Below are positions 17,140-25,184 of a stretch of DNA of 64,000 nucleotides, in pieces. Made by a program: the position numbers and the translations under genes. Source of the stretch: JAJPHI01 sp035541875 (GTDB lineage Bacteria; Desulfobacterota; Binatia; Binatales; Binataceae); the NCBI GenBank assembly GCA_035541875.1, contig DATKML010000009.1, positions 1 to 64,000 on the forward strand, in the 5' to 3' direction. Positions within the stretch are counted from its first letter, which is position 1. Each line of letters starts with the position of its first letter. A model generated the notes under the pieces. That model saw only the letters and a list, made by a program, of their open reading frames with translations. It did not search any database and was not told the origin of the DNA.

Positions 17140-17841
17140 TTAAACCAGAAACTCCTGCCGCGTTACGCGACCGCCCGTGCGGGTCAATTTCCAAAGGGCA
17201 CAGGCCGTGGACAATAAAAGGTCGTCATGGCTCCCTGAGCGAGTACCCGTCGTGATGGTGCCCGCGTCCGTGAGCTTCACCTGAAAATCGCCAAACTCAG
17301 CCGCCAGGACTTGGCGGTCGGGGATGCCCTGCGCAATAACCAAGTAACCGCGTGTGAAGGCAGCCTGTAGGCAGGAGACCAGATCCATCTTGGGCACGCC
17401 GAAGTCCATGCCGTTCGGGTCCTCGGTCACGTTACGCCCAGATGTAATCGTGACGCCCGTCAGTTTGAGGCCGAAATCGCACCTGAAAATATCCACGACA
17501 GCGCGACCCACGCCGGTCATATCGACGACCAGCGAGGCGCCGCGGATGGCAGGATTCACCATGATTTGAGCCACACGCCGGCCTTGCTCCACGTAGTCCA
17601 CCCCGAGTGGAAGGCGCTCTGCCCAGCGCACGGTGTAGCGCGGCGGCTTCACTCGCTGTCGCAGCGTTGCGCTATCGACGGCACCCGCTTCATCCAAGAG
17701 CACAGGCTTGATGCGCTTTTCGATAACCGAAATCGCCGTGAAATCCTGTTGCTTACCCAAGTCCACGCCAACGGCAAACTCCACGGTCTCGCGAGCGGGA
17801 ATGATTCCGTATTCGTTAAGGCCGACTAGCGGGTCAAACAT
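17140..17841 (-). CDS. Large terminase, nuclease half
   Basis: The nuclease domain of a phage large terminase cuts concatemeric DNA during packaging. From ATG 17841 the product has 233 residues. The RNase H-like fold shows its acidic residues in FAVGVDLGKQQDFTAI (Asp27), in SLVVDMTGVGRAVVD, and near the C-terminus in GSHDDLLLSTACALW. The start overlaps the stop of the ATPase gene by eight bases (ATGTTTGA), so it is probably translated by coupling. In most phages both domains are one polypeptide; here the join falls in the natural linker. Confidence 0.8.
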   Translation of the reverse strand: MFDPLVGLNEYGIIPARETVEFAVGVDLGKQQDFTAISVIEKRIKPVLLDEAGAVDSATLRQRVKPPRYTVRWAERLPLGVDYVEQGRRVAQIMVNPAIRGASLVVDMTGVGRAVVDIFRCDFGLKLTGVTITSGRNVTEDPNGMDFGVPKMDLVSCLQAAFTRGYLVIAQGIPDRQVLAAEFGDFQVKLTDAGTITTGTRSGSHDDLLLSTACALWKLTRTGGRVTRQEFLV

Positions 17842-18568
17842 GCAAAGCCATCTCCTTGATATCGAGCGCGCGCTGAATCTGCGCAGTTGTGAAAACGCTC
17901 TGGAGGTCGTCCACAAACTCGGCGAGATATTCTTGGCTGAAAAGCAGGTCGCCCATTCCGGCGCGTTCTTCGGCGAGAAATTCGGGACTGATGCGCCCGC
18001 AGTTGGTCGAGGGCACGTGGTATTTTTCCCACTCGCCTTTGCGTCGATCCCAAGCCTGCCAAAACCAATTCTGGCCCTTGCCCTTGGGCGTGCTCAGGGC
18101 GATGCAGCGACCCTTACTGACCGCGAGCATGGGGCGACATGCAGCGAGCAACAAAGCCGGTATCATGGCCGCCTCTTCAAGCAACAAAAGGTCAACGGAC
18201 GAATACCCTCTAATCGTGTCGCTCGAACCCGGCAGTGCGACAGCGCGGCTGCCGTTTTTGCATTCGATTGTGGTCGCGCTGGAGTCCGTATCGTCTGCGC
18301 TTATCGAGCCCTCAGACCCGAGCCGGTGGAGCAATTCACTGACGAACCTCAAGCGCTCAACGGACTGCCGCTGTGCTGGTGCGACTATCAGTGAAAGCGC
18401 GCCCGGCCGGTAGAGAAGCTGATGCGCAGTCAGGACGGCGACGGCAGTCGATTTGCCGACCTGTCTTCCGCACGCGAGCAGGATACGTGACGCCTGCGAA
18501 GCGAGTACGGCTTCCTGCCAACCATCCGGCTCAAGACCGCAATCGCGCATCAGGCTGGAAGGGTCCAC
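17834..18568 (-). CDS. Large terminase, ATPase half
   Basis: The packaging motor ATPase of a tailed-phage terminase. The product has 244 residues. Walker A is GRQVGKST (34-41), the adenine-side motif is WQEAVL, and Walker B with the catalytic Glu is VDLLLLEEAA (125-134). A coupling motif, LSTPKGKG, follows near residue 158. The protein ends LDIKEMALHV, just where the linker to the nuclease begins in one-piece terminases. The start is a GTG at 18568 without a strong ribosome binding site; ATG seven codons in is an alternative. Confidence 0.8.
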   Translation of the reverse strand: MDPSSLMRDCGLEPDGWQEAVLASQASRILLACGRQVGKSTAVAVLTAHQLLYRPGALSLIVAPAQRQSVERLRFVSELLHRLGSEGSISADDTDSSATTIECKNGSRAVALPGSSDTIRGYSSVDLLLLEEAAMIPALLLAACRPMLAVSKGRCIALSTPKGKGQNWFWQAWDRRKGEWEKYHVPSTNCGRISPEFLAEERAGMGDLLFSQEYLAEFVDDLQSVFTTAQIQRALDIKEMALHV

Positions 18569-18608
18569 CGAGTAGGCTAAATTACGATATAGAGGGGATT
18601 GTTTAAAG

Positions 18609-19361
18609 TCACGCGCGAACTAACTCCGTGCGATTGGAAATCGCTTCCGAGCAACTCTTAACCTCAACCGACACTTGAGGTTTAGATACCGACGCTTCCA
18701 GCGGAGCCTCCGCCGACGAGGAGCGGATTTCGTCGGTGTGCTCCGGCTCCGTGGAAGCTATGCTTGTCGCGGCCGCTTCGATGGGTTCATCGGAAGGGGC
18801 CTCAATCTGCTTTGGCTCGTCGCTGGGGTTCTCCAGTTCTCGCAGGGCTTTAGCCACGGCGATTCTCGCGGCAGGGAAAGGTTGCAAGGCCTGAACCAAC
18901 AGCGCTCGCAGCTTCAAGTAATCGGGACTGACGACCAAGGACTGGTTGATGACCTGGGTGCCGGTATTTGGCTCAGCGATTAGTTTTCCTGACAGCGTGT
19001 AGTTCTCGTGAAGCGTCTTTTTCGCGAGTATCGCGCCCCTCCAATCTTTGTCCTGCTCGGCTTGACTGAGGATGGCATTGATGCGCCGGCGCGTGTGGAC
19101 GATACGATTTAAGAGATTCTCGCTTTCATCGGCGCGGAGGTCCGCGAGCGCTTTGGCGTTGGCAGCGCGAAACGCTTTTGCCTCGATGCTGGCAAGGACG
19201 GCGGGGGGAATATGGGCTTTGCAATGCCGCTGTACGGATTCGTAAGGTAACTTGAACCGCCGAGCGATGGCTGCGACGGGCGCGCCCCGAGCAAACATAT
19301 TCTCTAGCGCGGCAACGTCGTGAAACTGGCACGTTTTGCAGCGAACGTTTCCGAAAGCCAT
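18609..19361 (-). CDS. Small terminase-like DNA-binding protein
   Basis: A 250-residue protein directly upstream of the large terminase, where the small subunit that recognises packaging sites is expected. The N-terminus has CKTCQFHD, possibly metal-binding, then a helix-turn-helix (VAAIARRFKLPYESVQRHCK, about 30-50). The middle, LLNRIVHTRRRINAILSQAE, looks like the oligomerisation helices of small terminases. The last about 80 residues are low-complexity and rich in Glu, Pro and Ser. The ATG at 19361 follows the stop of the previous gene directly, with GGAGAAG as ribosome binding site. Confidence 0.65.
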   Translation of the reverse strand: MAFGNVRCKTCQFHDVAALENMFARGAPVAAIARRFKLPYESVQRHCKAHIPPAVLASIEAKAFRAANAKALADLRADESENLLNRIVHTRRRINAILSQAEQDKDWRGAILAKKTLHENYTLSGKLIAEPNTGTQVINQSLVVSPDYLKLRALLVQALQPFPAARIAVAKALRELENPSDEPKQIEAPSDEPIEAAATSIASTEPEHTDEIRSSSAEAPLEASVSKPQVSVEVKSCSEAISNRTELVRA

Positions 19362-19715
19362 TTACTTCTCCTGCGCAGTTAGAGGCGCGTTCCCGCGATT
19401 CTCTTCCTCGACTGTCGTCGACTTGATTTCCTCGTGACACTCGGGATGCAGAGCATCGCGCACCGGCCAGTCGGCGGGTCGCGTCGAACCATCGAGCGCG
19501 AGGTTGTAGCGTCCCTGGGCTTGGATGTGCTGGCCGTCCAAGAGCCCCGGGTGGCCTCTCATGCCGTCAATAAACGCGCGTTGCTCGGCTAAACTGGCGG
19601 GCTTTATTTCTCGCCAATCCGGTCGCGGACTCCGCGCGAAGGCGATTTCCTCTTCGGACCAGCCGAGCGATTTCATCCAGAGGGCGTGAGAGTCGATTAC
19701 CATGTCCAGCCCCAT
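19362..19715 (-). CDS. Hypothetical phage-element protein (117 aa)
   Basis: No family recognised. The product starts MGLDMVIDSHALWMKSLGWS and has PDWREIKPASLAEQRAFIDG in the middle. It is acidic and soluble. Its start overlaps the end of the preceding 61-aa gene by 19 bases, and its stop abuts the small-terminase ATG, so it is part of the packaging operon. Confidence 0.55.
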   Translation of the reverse strand: MGLDMVIDSHALWMKSLGWSEEEIAFARSPRPDWREIKPASLAEQRAFIDGMRGHPGLLDGQHIQAQGRYNLALDGSTRPADWPVRDALHPECHEEIKSTTVEEENRGNAPLTAQEK

Positions 19716-19882
19716 CGGTTGGGCACGTCTTGTCTGCGTTTGCGAGGCTTTCTTGTGGACCGTAGAGCCTTTTGGGGCCTGCTAAACATGGCGCTGCGCT
19801 CAGCGATAGCGAGGGCGTGCTCGCGCGATTTGGCCGAGACCTCGTCATAGGTGCCGTTGTCGTATTCGATGCGATACCTCAT
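19697..19882 (-). CDS. Small hypothetical protein (61 aa), first gene of terminase operon
   Basis: Begins MRYRIEYDNGTYDEVSAKSR, with EHALAIAERSAM after it, then a very basic tail (RSTRKPRKRRQ). The first half has the same pattern as the 71-aa protein at 20,238 (MTYWVAFADNSRLEVEAPSV), suggesting two diverged copies of a small beta-alpha domain. It is divergent from the pilin gene across about 125 bases. Confidence 0.5.
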   Translation of the reverse strand: MRYRIEYDNGTYDEVSAKSREHALAIAERSAMFSRPQKALRSTRKPRKRRQDVPNRWGWTW

Positions 19883-20007
19883 TTGTGAGCCTTATTTGTT
19901 GTAGTAAGCAACAATTGCACTTCTTGAATTAAAATAGCTCGACATAACTCCGGATGAGCGGTAATTTCAAATCATCCGACAGAAACTACTGCTAAGGAGT
20001 GACGCTA

Positions 20008-20193
20008 ATGAACAAGCTTTATATCCGTGTTCGCGAGTGGCAGAAGCGCCTCAGCAAGGGCCAGACGATGACCGAATACGCCCTGATTATGGCTGCGGTC
20101 GCTATTGTGGTGTTCGTGACCTACCAGACGATGGGCCAAGACATCGGCTCGCTCGTGAATACGGTCAATACCGACCTGACTACTGCCAGCTAA
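20008..20193 (+). CDS. Flp-type (class IVb) pilin-like protein
   Basis: Flp pilins are short prepilins cleaved at a Gly and assembled into thin pili by Tad machinery. From ATG 20008 (AAGGAG eight bases upstream) the protein has 61 residues. A basic leader ends at KG, then comes the Flp signature QTMTEYALIMAAVAIVVFVT with Glu five residues after the cleavage site and the adjacent Tyr, then a short polar tail. No Tad or prepilin-peptidase genes are nearby. It is the only plus-strand gene in this part of the element and has its own terminator at 20249. A virion or membrane role is possible. Confidence 0.75.
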   Translation: MNKLYIRVREWQKRLSKGQTMTEYALIMAAVAIVVFVTYQTMGQDIGSLVNTVNTDLTTAS

Positions 20194-20237
20194 GATACGC
20201 TCTCCAGCGGTCACGACGGCTGCCTCCTCCCCGGTCG

Positions 20238-20453
20238 TCAGTCACCGAAGCCCCCACTTTCCTCGTGAGTGGGGGCTTTTTTAGTGAAATCCCCGAGCGG
20301 TCGGTATGGCTCGTTGAGGGCCATCACGGATTCGACTTCGACCTTTACGCCGCGATGCGCGAAGCGCAGATATGCGATGGTCTTTGCGGCCTCGACTGAC
20401 GGAGCTTCCACTTCGAGGCGAGAGTTATCAGCAAACGCCACCCAGTAGGTCAT
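20238..20453 (-). CDS. Small hypothetical protein (71 aa), overlapping-gene chain
   Basis: Starts MTYWVAFADNSRLEVEAPSV and continues EAAKTIAYLRFAHRG. The pattern resembles the 61-aa protein at 19,697. Its ATG overlaps the TGA of the upstream 45-aa gene (ATGA), which supports translation of both. The 3' end carries the pilin terminator on the other strand. Confidence 0.5.
   Translation of the reverse strand: MTYWVAFADNSRLEVEAPSVEAAKTIAYLRFAHRGVKVEVESVMALNEPYRPLGDFTKKAPTHEESGGFGD
20249..20282. terminator. Rho-independent terminator after the pilin gene
   Basis: AGCCCCCACT (20249-20258) pairs with AGTGGGGGCT (20268-20277), followed by six T residues. It lies inside the 3' end of the opposing 71-aa gene. 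Confidence 0.9.
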
Positions 20454-20587
20454 GTCGCCTTCATTGGTTTCGTGGGAGGTGTCTTGCTGGGTTTGGTTGT
20501 CTCGGGTGCCTCGACCACAGAGCTTGATGGCTCATGGCCAACGCCATCGCGTGGCTGGTCGTAACCGCCGAGATTATTCGCTGGCAT
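20450..20587 (-). CDS. Tiny hypothetical protein (45 aa), overlapping-gene chain
   Basis: From ATG 20587 the product begins MPANNLGGYDQPRDGVGHEP and has a Thr/Pro/Lys-rich tail ending PMKAT. It is probably disordered. The start lies inside the 3' end of the 47-aa gene, and the stop overlaps the next ATG by four bases. I place it because both overlaps are typical of coupled phage genes. Confidence 0.4.
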   Translation of the reverse strand: MPANNLGGYDQPRDGVGHEPSSSVVEAPETTKPSKTPPTKPMKAT

Positions 20588-20717
20588 TGGCCAGGTCTCG
20601 GACACGCCGAGCAATAGCTTTCAGGTCGCGATGGGCAGCTTCTGGGTCGTTGTGCATCCGGTCACGCTCGACCGCCGCTTCGATGGCGTTGGCTATGGAC
20701 TGGAGTTCTGATTTCAC
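20574..20717 (-). CDS. Tiny helical hypothetical protein (47 aa), overlapping-gene chain
   Basis: GTG at 20717, with AAGGGA upstream. The protein MKSELQSIANAIEAAVERDR ... DLKAIARRVRDLANASE is predicted to be one or two amphipathic helices. No family. It overlaps the start of the 45-aa gene by 14 bases. Confidence 0.45.
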   Translation of the reverse strand: MKSELQSIANAIEAAVERDRMHNDPEAAHRDLKAIARRVRDLANASE

Positions 20718-20813
20718 GATGCTGTTTTCCCTTCGTCGAGTGCTTTCAAAAGCGTTGTTTCTGACGCATTAGCCGCTCGCTGACGGGCGAGACGACTGCG
20801 CTTGACATTCGTG

Positions 20814-21464
20814 CTAGCTGTTCTGGAGCCGCGCTCTTACGTCCAGGCCGCCACTGATTCGCTCGCGGACGCGATTACTGGCTTCGCGGACTGCCCGCAG
20901 CGCGAGCCTCGCTCGGTCCACTTCGACCAGTTTGGGGTTCGTCGCGCGTAGGGCAAGCTCCAATCGCGTGCGAGTGTCAACTCCATTTACTTCCATCGGG
21001 TCGAGTAAGTTCAGAAATCGGTTGGCCCCGAGTAACGCCTTGACGTAACGGCGAGCGTCCTCGCTCTGGTTCAGAGCACCTTCGAGTTGGTGGAGCACCG
21101 CCAAACGCTGCTCACGGGATAATGCGGTGAAGCTGGACACGATGGCGGGGGCGTCCGAATCGGCGGGCGCCTTGAGCGCGGTAGCTTCATCGCTCGCCAA
21201 CGTCTGTTCGCGCTGCTCGATAAGCTTTTCGATTCGATGGAGTTCCTTCTCGGTCTTGTCGGCTATCTTCGCTCGGCGCTTGGCAAGCTCCTCTTCGCGG
21301 ACGGCTGGCAGGTAGCGCTTCAGAGAATCGTCGGATTCGGCCTGCTCAAGGTCAGCCCGAAAGCTTTGCAGGGCGGTCACGGCAGCTTCACGCAGCGCGA
21401 CCGCATCCTTGCCGACTTCGCTGTCTGCGACTTCGGCGGGTATGCCTTGAATGAAATTCTCCAC
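20814..21464 (-). CDS. Coiled-coil hypothetical protein of the phage-like element (216 aa)
   Basis: GTG at 21464 is preceded by AAGGAA. The sequence is charged and helical: RADLEQAESDDSLKRYLPAV, then AKRRAKIADKTEKELHRIEK forming a coiled coil around residues 60-90, then a second helical half with LSREQRLAVLHQLEGALNQS. This composition fits a scaffold-like or DNA-protecting phage protein, but that is only a guess. It is the most upstream gene of the minus-strand series. Confidence 0.55.
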   Translation of the reverse strand: MENFIQGIPAEVADSEVGKDAVALREAAVTALQSFRADLEQAESDDSLKRYLPAVREEELAKRRAKIADKTEKELHRIEKLIEQREQTLASDEATALKAPADSDAPAIVSSFTALSREQRLAVLHQLEGALNQSEDARRYVKALLGANRFLNLLDPMEVNGVDTRTRLELALRATNPKLVEVDRARLALRAVREASNRVRERISGGLDVRARLQNS

Positions 21465-21661
21465 GGTCGTTCCTTCTTTAATTCAGTAACTCCATAATAA
21501 TCCAATTATGACATAAGAGAGCCCATCTTGCCCGTTTCAGTCCGAAGCGCTTATCACTTAGCTGCGCCGCGACAGCGAAAAAACGCTGGAAAATCGATGT
21601 GATAATTTCGTTCTGACTTCTGGATTAGTCAGTCTGAATGGATTCGGCAGCATAGACTGAG

Positions 21662-21672
21662 CATAGAATGGC
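21662..21672 (+). repeat. Element-end repeat CATAGAATGGC, right
   Basis: Exact match to 14887-14897. A near copy, CATAGACTGAG, lies just upstream at 21651. Confidence 0.35.
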
Positions 21673-21740
21673 TCAGTGGCTATACTCGAAAACAGCGAAA
21701 AGTGCTTGAGTTTATTAGGGAATCAGAAAAAGCGATTGTG

Positions 21741-21783
21741 AGCTTGGGAAGCTGGCATTCTACCGCTGAATTACGCCCGCTCT
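21741..21783. repeat. Attachment-site direct repeat, right copy (tRNA-Gly 5' half)
   Basis: Perfect 43-base match to 14720-14762. It marks the boundary between the element and the chromosome; only the 5' half of the tRNA is present here, so it is not functional as a tRNA. Confidence 0.9.
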
Positions 21784-21914
21784 CCTTCAACGTTCTCTAC
21801 GAATCCCCGACGCAAATCAAGACCATGCTTTGCCGGCTGAGGAAGTCGGTGAGTCGCCACCCAGCTTGCGCCCGATAAAAACCCTGCTATGACTCCGGCC
21901 AGAGGAGACTCATC

Positions 21915-22877
21915 ATGGCGAGCGCGTACAAAAAGGGGCTGAGAGATTTCGGCAACGGATGCTACGGCTATTTTCAGCCCGATGGTTCATGGGGATGGAG
22001 CAACGCGGGGTTGGTTGTCGATGAGGATCAATCGCTGCTGGTCGATACGCTTTTTGACTTGAAGCTCACACGCGAGATGCTCGCGGCGATGCGCGCCGCG
22101 GAGCCCAAGGCGACGGCGCAGATCGGCGCGCTGGTGAATACGCACTCGAACGGCGACCATACCTTCGGGAATCAGTTGGTCGGCGGCGCCGAGATAATCG
22201 CGTCGAAGGGCTGTGCCGAGGAGATGATCCACGACGGCGGCGCGAAGCGGCTTGCCGATATGAAGCGCAACGCCAAGCCCGATAATCCGGCGGGGAAGTT
22301 TCTTAGCGAAATCTTTGCGCCCTTCGATTTCGAGGGTATCGATGTGACGATGCCCACGCTGACCTTCGAGGGTGAACTGGTGCGCAAGGTCGGCAACAAG
22401 ACCGTGCGGCTAATCCAGGTCGGCCCGGCCCATACGCGCGGCGACGTGCTGGCCTACGTTCCCGAAAGTCGCGTGCTCTTCACCGGCGATATTCTCTTTA
22501 TCGAAGGCCATCCGATTATCTGGGCGGGTCCGGTCGGTAACTGGATCAAGGCCTGCCAGCTGATGCTCGACCTCGATGTCGACACGATCGTGCCCGGCCA
22601 CGGTCCGCTCAATGACAAGAAGGGCGTCGCAGCGGTGAAGGGTTATCTGGAGTACGTCACGCGAGAGACGCGCAAACGCTTCGACGCAGGGATGCCGGCG
22701 GCGGAGGCGGCTCGTGATATCGCTCTGACAGACTACTCCTCGTGGGGTGACGCCGAGCGAATCGTGGTGAACGTCTTCAGTCTCTATCGTGAGTTTCAGG
22801 GCGGTCCGTCGGTGACTGATATCCGCCCGGACCTGTTCGGCCTGATGGCCGAACTGCGTGCCGAACGTCGCAAGTAG
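21915..22877 (+). CDS. MBL-fold metallo-hydrolase
   Basis: A 320-residue metallo-beta-lactamase-fold protein. The metal motif is NTHSNGDHTFGN (about residue 75), a variant in which Asn stands where the second His of HxHxDH usually is. Further ligands are HTRGD (about 173), FTGDI (about 190) and PGHGP (about 231). This variant is common in a subgroup annotated as cyclase- or hydrolase-like; the substrate is not predictable. The ATG at 21915 follows AGGAGA. First gene outside the phage-like element. Confidence 0.85.
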   Translation: MASAYKKGLRDFGNGCYGYFQPDGSWGWSNAGLVVDEDQSLLVDTLFDLKLTREMLAAMRAAEPKATAQIGALVNTHSNGDHTFGNQLVGGAEIIASKGCAEEMIHDGGAKRLADMKRNAKPDNPAGKFLSEIFAPFDFEGIDVTMPTLTFEGELVRKVGNKTVRLIQVGPAHTRGDVLAYVPESRVLFTGDILFIEGHPIIWAGPVGNWIKACQLMLDLDVDTIVPGHGPLNDKKGVAAVKGYLEYVTRETRKRFDAGMPAAEAARDIALTDYSSWGDAERIVVNVFSLYREFQGGPSVTDIRPDLFGLMAELRAERRK

Positions 22878-22952
22878 AGCCACTGTTCAGAGGATCACAA
22901 GGCAGCTAAATTCGAGATCGCAGATCGCTCGAAGAAGGGGTTAACTACTAAT

Positions 22953-23627
22953 TTGTTACGCCGCCGTTTGTTGATTCTGAGCGCAAAAACTCAGACCTCC
23001 ATCTCGACTCGAACTGGGTTAACTCTGTTGGCTGTGCTGGCGATGGTGAGCCTGCGGATCACACCGCTCTATGCCGATCCCGATGCCGCGCCCACGGTTA
23101 AAGTTAAGGCGACTCTCGCCGAGGCGCTGACGATCCTGCATGACCAGCAGGCACCCGTGGAGCAGCGGCGCACCAATCTGATCAAGCTGGCGGAGGCCAA
23201 TCTCGATCTCAAGCGAATGGCGCAGGGATCGCTGGGCGATCAGTGGACCCAGCTATCGCCGGCGGAGCGTGATGATTTCGTTGGGTTGTTCACCGCCTTT
23301 ATCGAAGTGGCGTATCTCGTTCAGATACAGGAATACGTTCAGCTCAATATCGCCGTCACCAAGGGCCGGATGATCAATCCGGACTTCGCCGAAGTGGACG
23401 CGATCGTGCATCAACCGCACGAAGAAGACCTACCGATTACCTTTCTGCTCGAACGGCGTGGGAACGATTGGATCGTCTATGACGTGAACGTCGAGGGCGT
23501 GAGTATGGTGCAAAACTATCGCACCCAGTTCACCCGCGTGATTAAGAAGGAAGGGCTCCCGGCGCTGATGAGCGATCTGCGCGACAAGCAGAAATCGCTC
23601 GCGGGTCTAATCGGTCAGACCGGATAA
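22953..23627 (+). CDS. mlaC: MlaC/Ttg2D-family periplasmic phospholipid carrier
   Basis: MlaC proteins shuttle phospholipids between the inner and outer membranes. The 224-residue product begins with a TTG and has a hydrophobic signal around residues 22-42 ending near LYADP. The family blocks are recognisable: RRTNLIKLAEANLDLKRMAQ, LSPAERDDFVGLFTAFIEVA and DWIVYDVNVEGVSMVQNYRT. The rest of the Mla system (mlaA, B, D, E, F) is not in the window. It converges on the type II secretion operon, ending two bases from gspN. Confidence 0.85.
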   Translation: MLRRRLLILSAKTQTSISTRTGLTLLAVLAMVSLRITPLYADPDAAPTVKVKATLAEALTILHDQQAPVEQRRTNLIKLAEANLDLKRMAQGSLGDQWTQLSPAERDDFVGLFTAFIEVAYLVQIQEYVQLNIAVTKGRMINPDFAEVDAIVHQPHEEDLPITFLLERRGNDWIVYDVNVEGVSMVQNYRTQFTRVIKKEGLPALMSDLRDKQKSLAGLIGQTG

Positions 23628-23629
23628 CT

Positions 23630-24511
23630 TCAGCTGATTTTTGGCGACCTAAGTGGCCCGGTGATCTCGTAAGGTCCCTCGGACGGCGGATGGGGCAGCA
23701 TGTTGAACAAGATCCCGAAGTGGTCGCGACCACTCCGGGTCGGCGTCAGGTTTAGATGCACGGCGATGGTGCTCTCCCGGAGATCCTGCGCGAGATGAAT
23801 CTCCCCGTCGGCATGCGCTTCGACATCACCACCGTGAACTTCAACATCGTTGAAGGTGACGACACCGTTGGCCATCTCGAAATGGCCAGTGACCGAGCCC
23901 AGGGTTATCTTGGGAAAGCCGCGCGTTATTTCGACCGTCACGTCGGATCCCGTTAGCTGCATATCACCTTTGTCCTGCATCAGGTCGCCGTTGCTCAGGC
24001 GGGTCGTGCCGCTGCCCGAAGCCAACCCCGTGAGCGCCACGCCGAACTGGCGTAGCGGTTGACTCTCGGCGAGGCTGAGACTGTCGGCGTCGAAATCTGC
24101 TTTGACCACGGGCGCCATCTGCCGGAGCCTGAGGCGCAATGATCCCCCGTAGAGGTCGGCGTCGAGTTTTAGTTCGGGTCGCGCAAACAGAAGCGACGAG
24201 ATTACTGGGGCGAGCCGGACGGCCGGGCTTTGCACGATTAGCCGGCGTGGCGACTGCTTCTCGTCGTAGAGGCTGACACGTTCGAACTGGACGCCGAGCG
24301 GCAGGCTCATCCGCTGTTCCTCATATACGAGCTTCAGGCGATAGGGAGCGAGCAGGCGCGAAACCGTGTCGTTGTACGGAAAACTGGCGATGAGGAAGGC
24401 GGCAAGGATAAGGAGTCCCGCTAAGACGACGGCAATCACGATCCAACGCGTATGCGATGGACCTTTGATCGCGCGCTGAAGGGAGTCCGATCTAGTGGCC
24501 CGCTGAGGCAT
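23630..24511 (-). CDS. gspN: Type II secretion system protein GspN
   Basis: Last gene of the gsp operon. The 293-residue product has one N-terminal membrane helix (about 23-44, IVIAVVLAGLLILAAFLIAS) followed by a beta-rich periplasmic domain in which LKLDADLYGGSLRLRL and NGVVTFNDVEVHGGDVEAHA are typical of GspN and related lipid-transport-like folds. The start overlaps the end of gspM by 20 bases. GspN is often dispensable but is found with complete systems. Confidence 0.85.
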   Translation of the reverse strand: MPQRATRSDSLQRAIKGPSHTRWIVIAVVLAGLLILAAFLIASFPYNDTVSRLLAPYRLKLVYEEQRMSLPLGVQFERVSLYDEKQSPRRLIVQSPAVRLAPVISSLLFARPELKLDADLYGGSLRLRLRQMAPVVKADFDADSLSLAESQPLRQFGVALTGLASGSGTTRLSNGDLMQDKGDMQLTGSDVTVEITRGFPKITLGSVTGHFEMANGVVTFNDVEVHGGDVEAHADGEIHLAQDLRESTIAVHLNLTPTRSGRDHFGILFNMLPHPPSEGPYEITGPLRSPKIS

Positions 24512-25184
24512 CTTTGCCCAGCGCCGTGCAGGTCATATCGACATCGAAGGAGTGTCTGTTTTGGGCCTGCTCATGGATTTCCAGATGGGAAACCGTTATC
24601 GGCATCGACAGCGACTGGACGCCGTACAGCGTATCAACGATCTGCTGCAAGCTGATGCCGGTTAGCTTGATATCGACGGAATATTGCTGAAAGCCACCCG
24701 CTACGGGCTTCTGGCTCGGGTTGATCGAACCGATCCGATCGCGTCCGGCAGTGGTGGTCAGCGTCTGTTCGAGGACTGAGAAGAGGGAAAAGTTCGGTCC
24801 GCCCGCGAGAGTCCGGCTCTGAGCGGAGCTCATTCGGCGGTTCAGGCTGTCGTAACTCTGCATCAGGCCCTTGATTTCAATCAAATCGCGCCGTCGAGCG
24901 TCGATAAGATCGTCAAGGCCGGAACCCAAATCGCTGATAGGCATATAGATAAAGTTGTAAACGAAGAGAATCCCCAGCAGTGATCCGGCGAGTCGGAGCA
25001 GCAGTTTCTCGCGCGGTTCGCGCTTGTCATAGAAAGCATGCCAGCGTTCGCGAAGCGGGCGGGTAGCTGCGGAGGCTCGATCGAACAGTGGGCGCAGCGG
25101 CCGGAAAAGGCCGGCAAGTAGGCCAAATAGCCGGTCGAACAACTGGGAGATGCCTGCCATCAGGGAGGCTAGCCGGTCGAACAT
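24492..25184 (-). CDS. gspM: Type II secretion system protein GspM
   Basis: Bitopic inner-membrane platform protein that pairs with GspL. The 230-residue product has a basic N-terminus, a membrane helix around residues 64-83 (LLLRLAGSLLGILFVYNFIY) and a ferredoxin-like periplasmic domain with a coiled segment before it. The start codon shares a base with the gspL stop. Identification rests mainly on operon position, length and topology, since GspM sequence is poorly conserved. Confidence 0.8.
   Translation of the reverse strand: MFDRLASLMAGISQLFDRLFGLLAGLFRPLRPLFDRASAATRPLRERWHAFYDKREPREKLLLRLAGSLLGILFVYNFIYMPISDLGSGLDDLIDARRRDLIEIKGLMQSYDSLNRRMSSAQSRTLAGGPNFSLFSVLEQTLTTTAGRDRIGSINPSQKPVAGGFQQYSVDIKLTGISLQQIVDTLYGVQSLSMPITVSHLEIHEQAQNRHSFDVDMTCTALGKDASAGH

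Larger units (their letters stand above)
21465..21914. other. Right end of the element and upstream region of the MBL gene
   Basis: It holds the right attachment repeat (21741-21783), the CATAGAATGGC repeat (21662-21672) and, after the element, about 130 bases of chromosome leading to the MBL-fold gene at 21915. The tRNA sequence here is only the 5' half and is not a gene. Confidence 0.5.

Noticed and set aside
21741..21783. Second tRNA-Gly gene
   Set aside because: Only the 5' half is present; no T arm or 3' acceptor strand follows.
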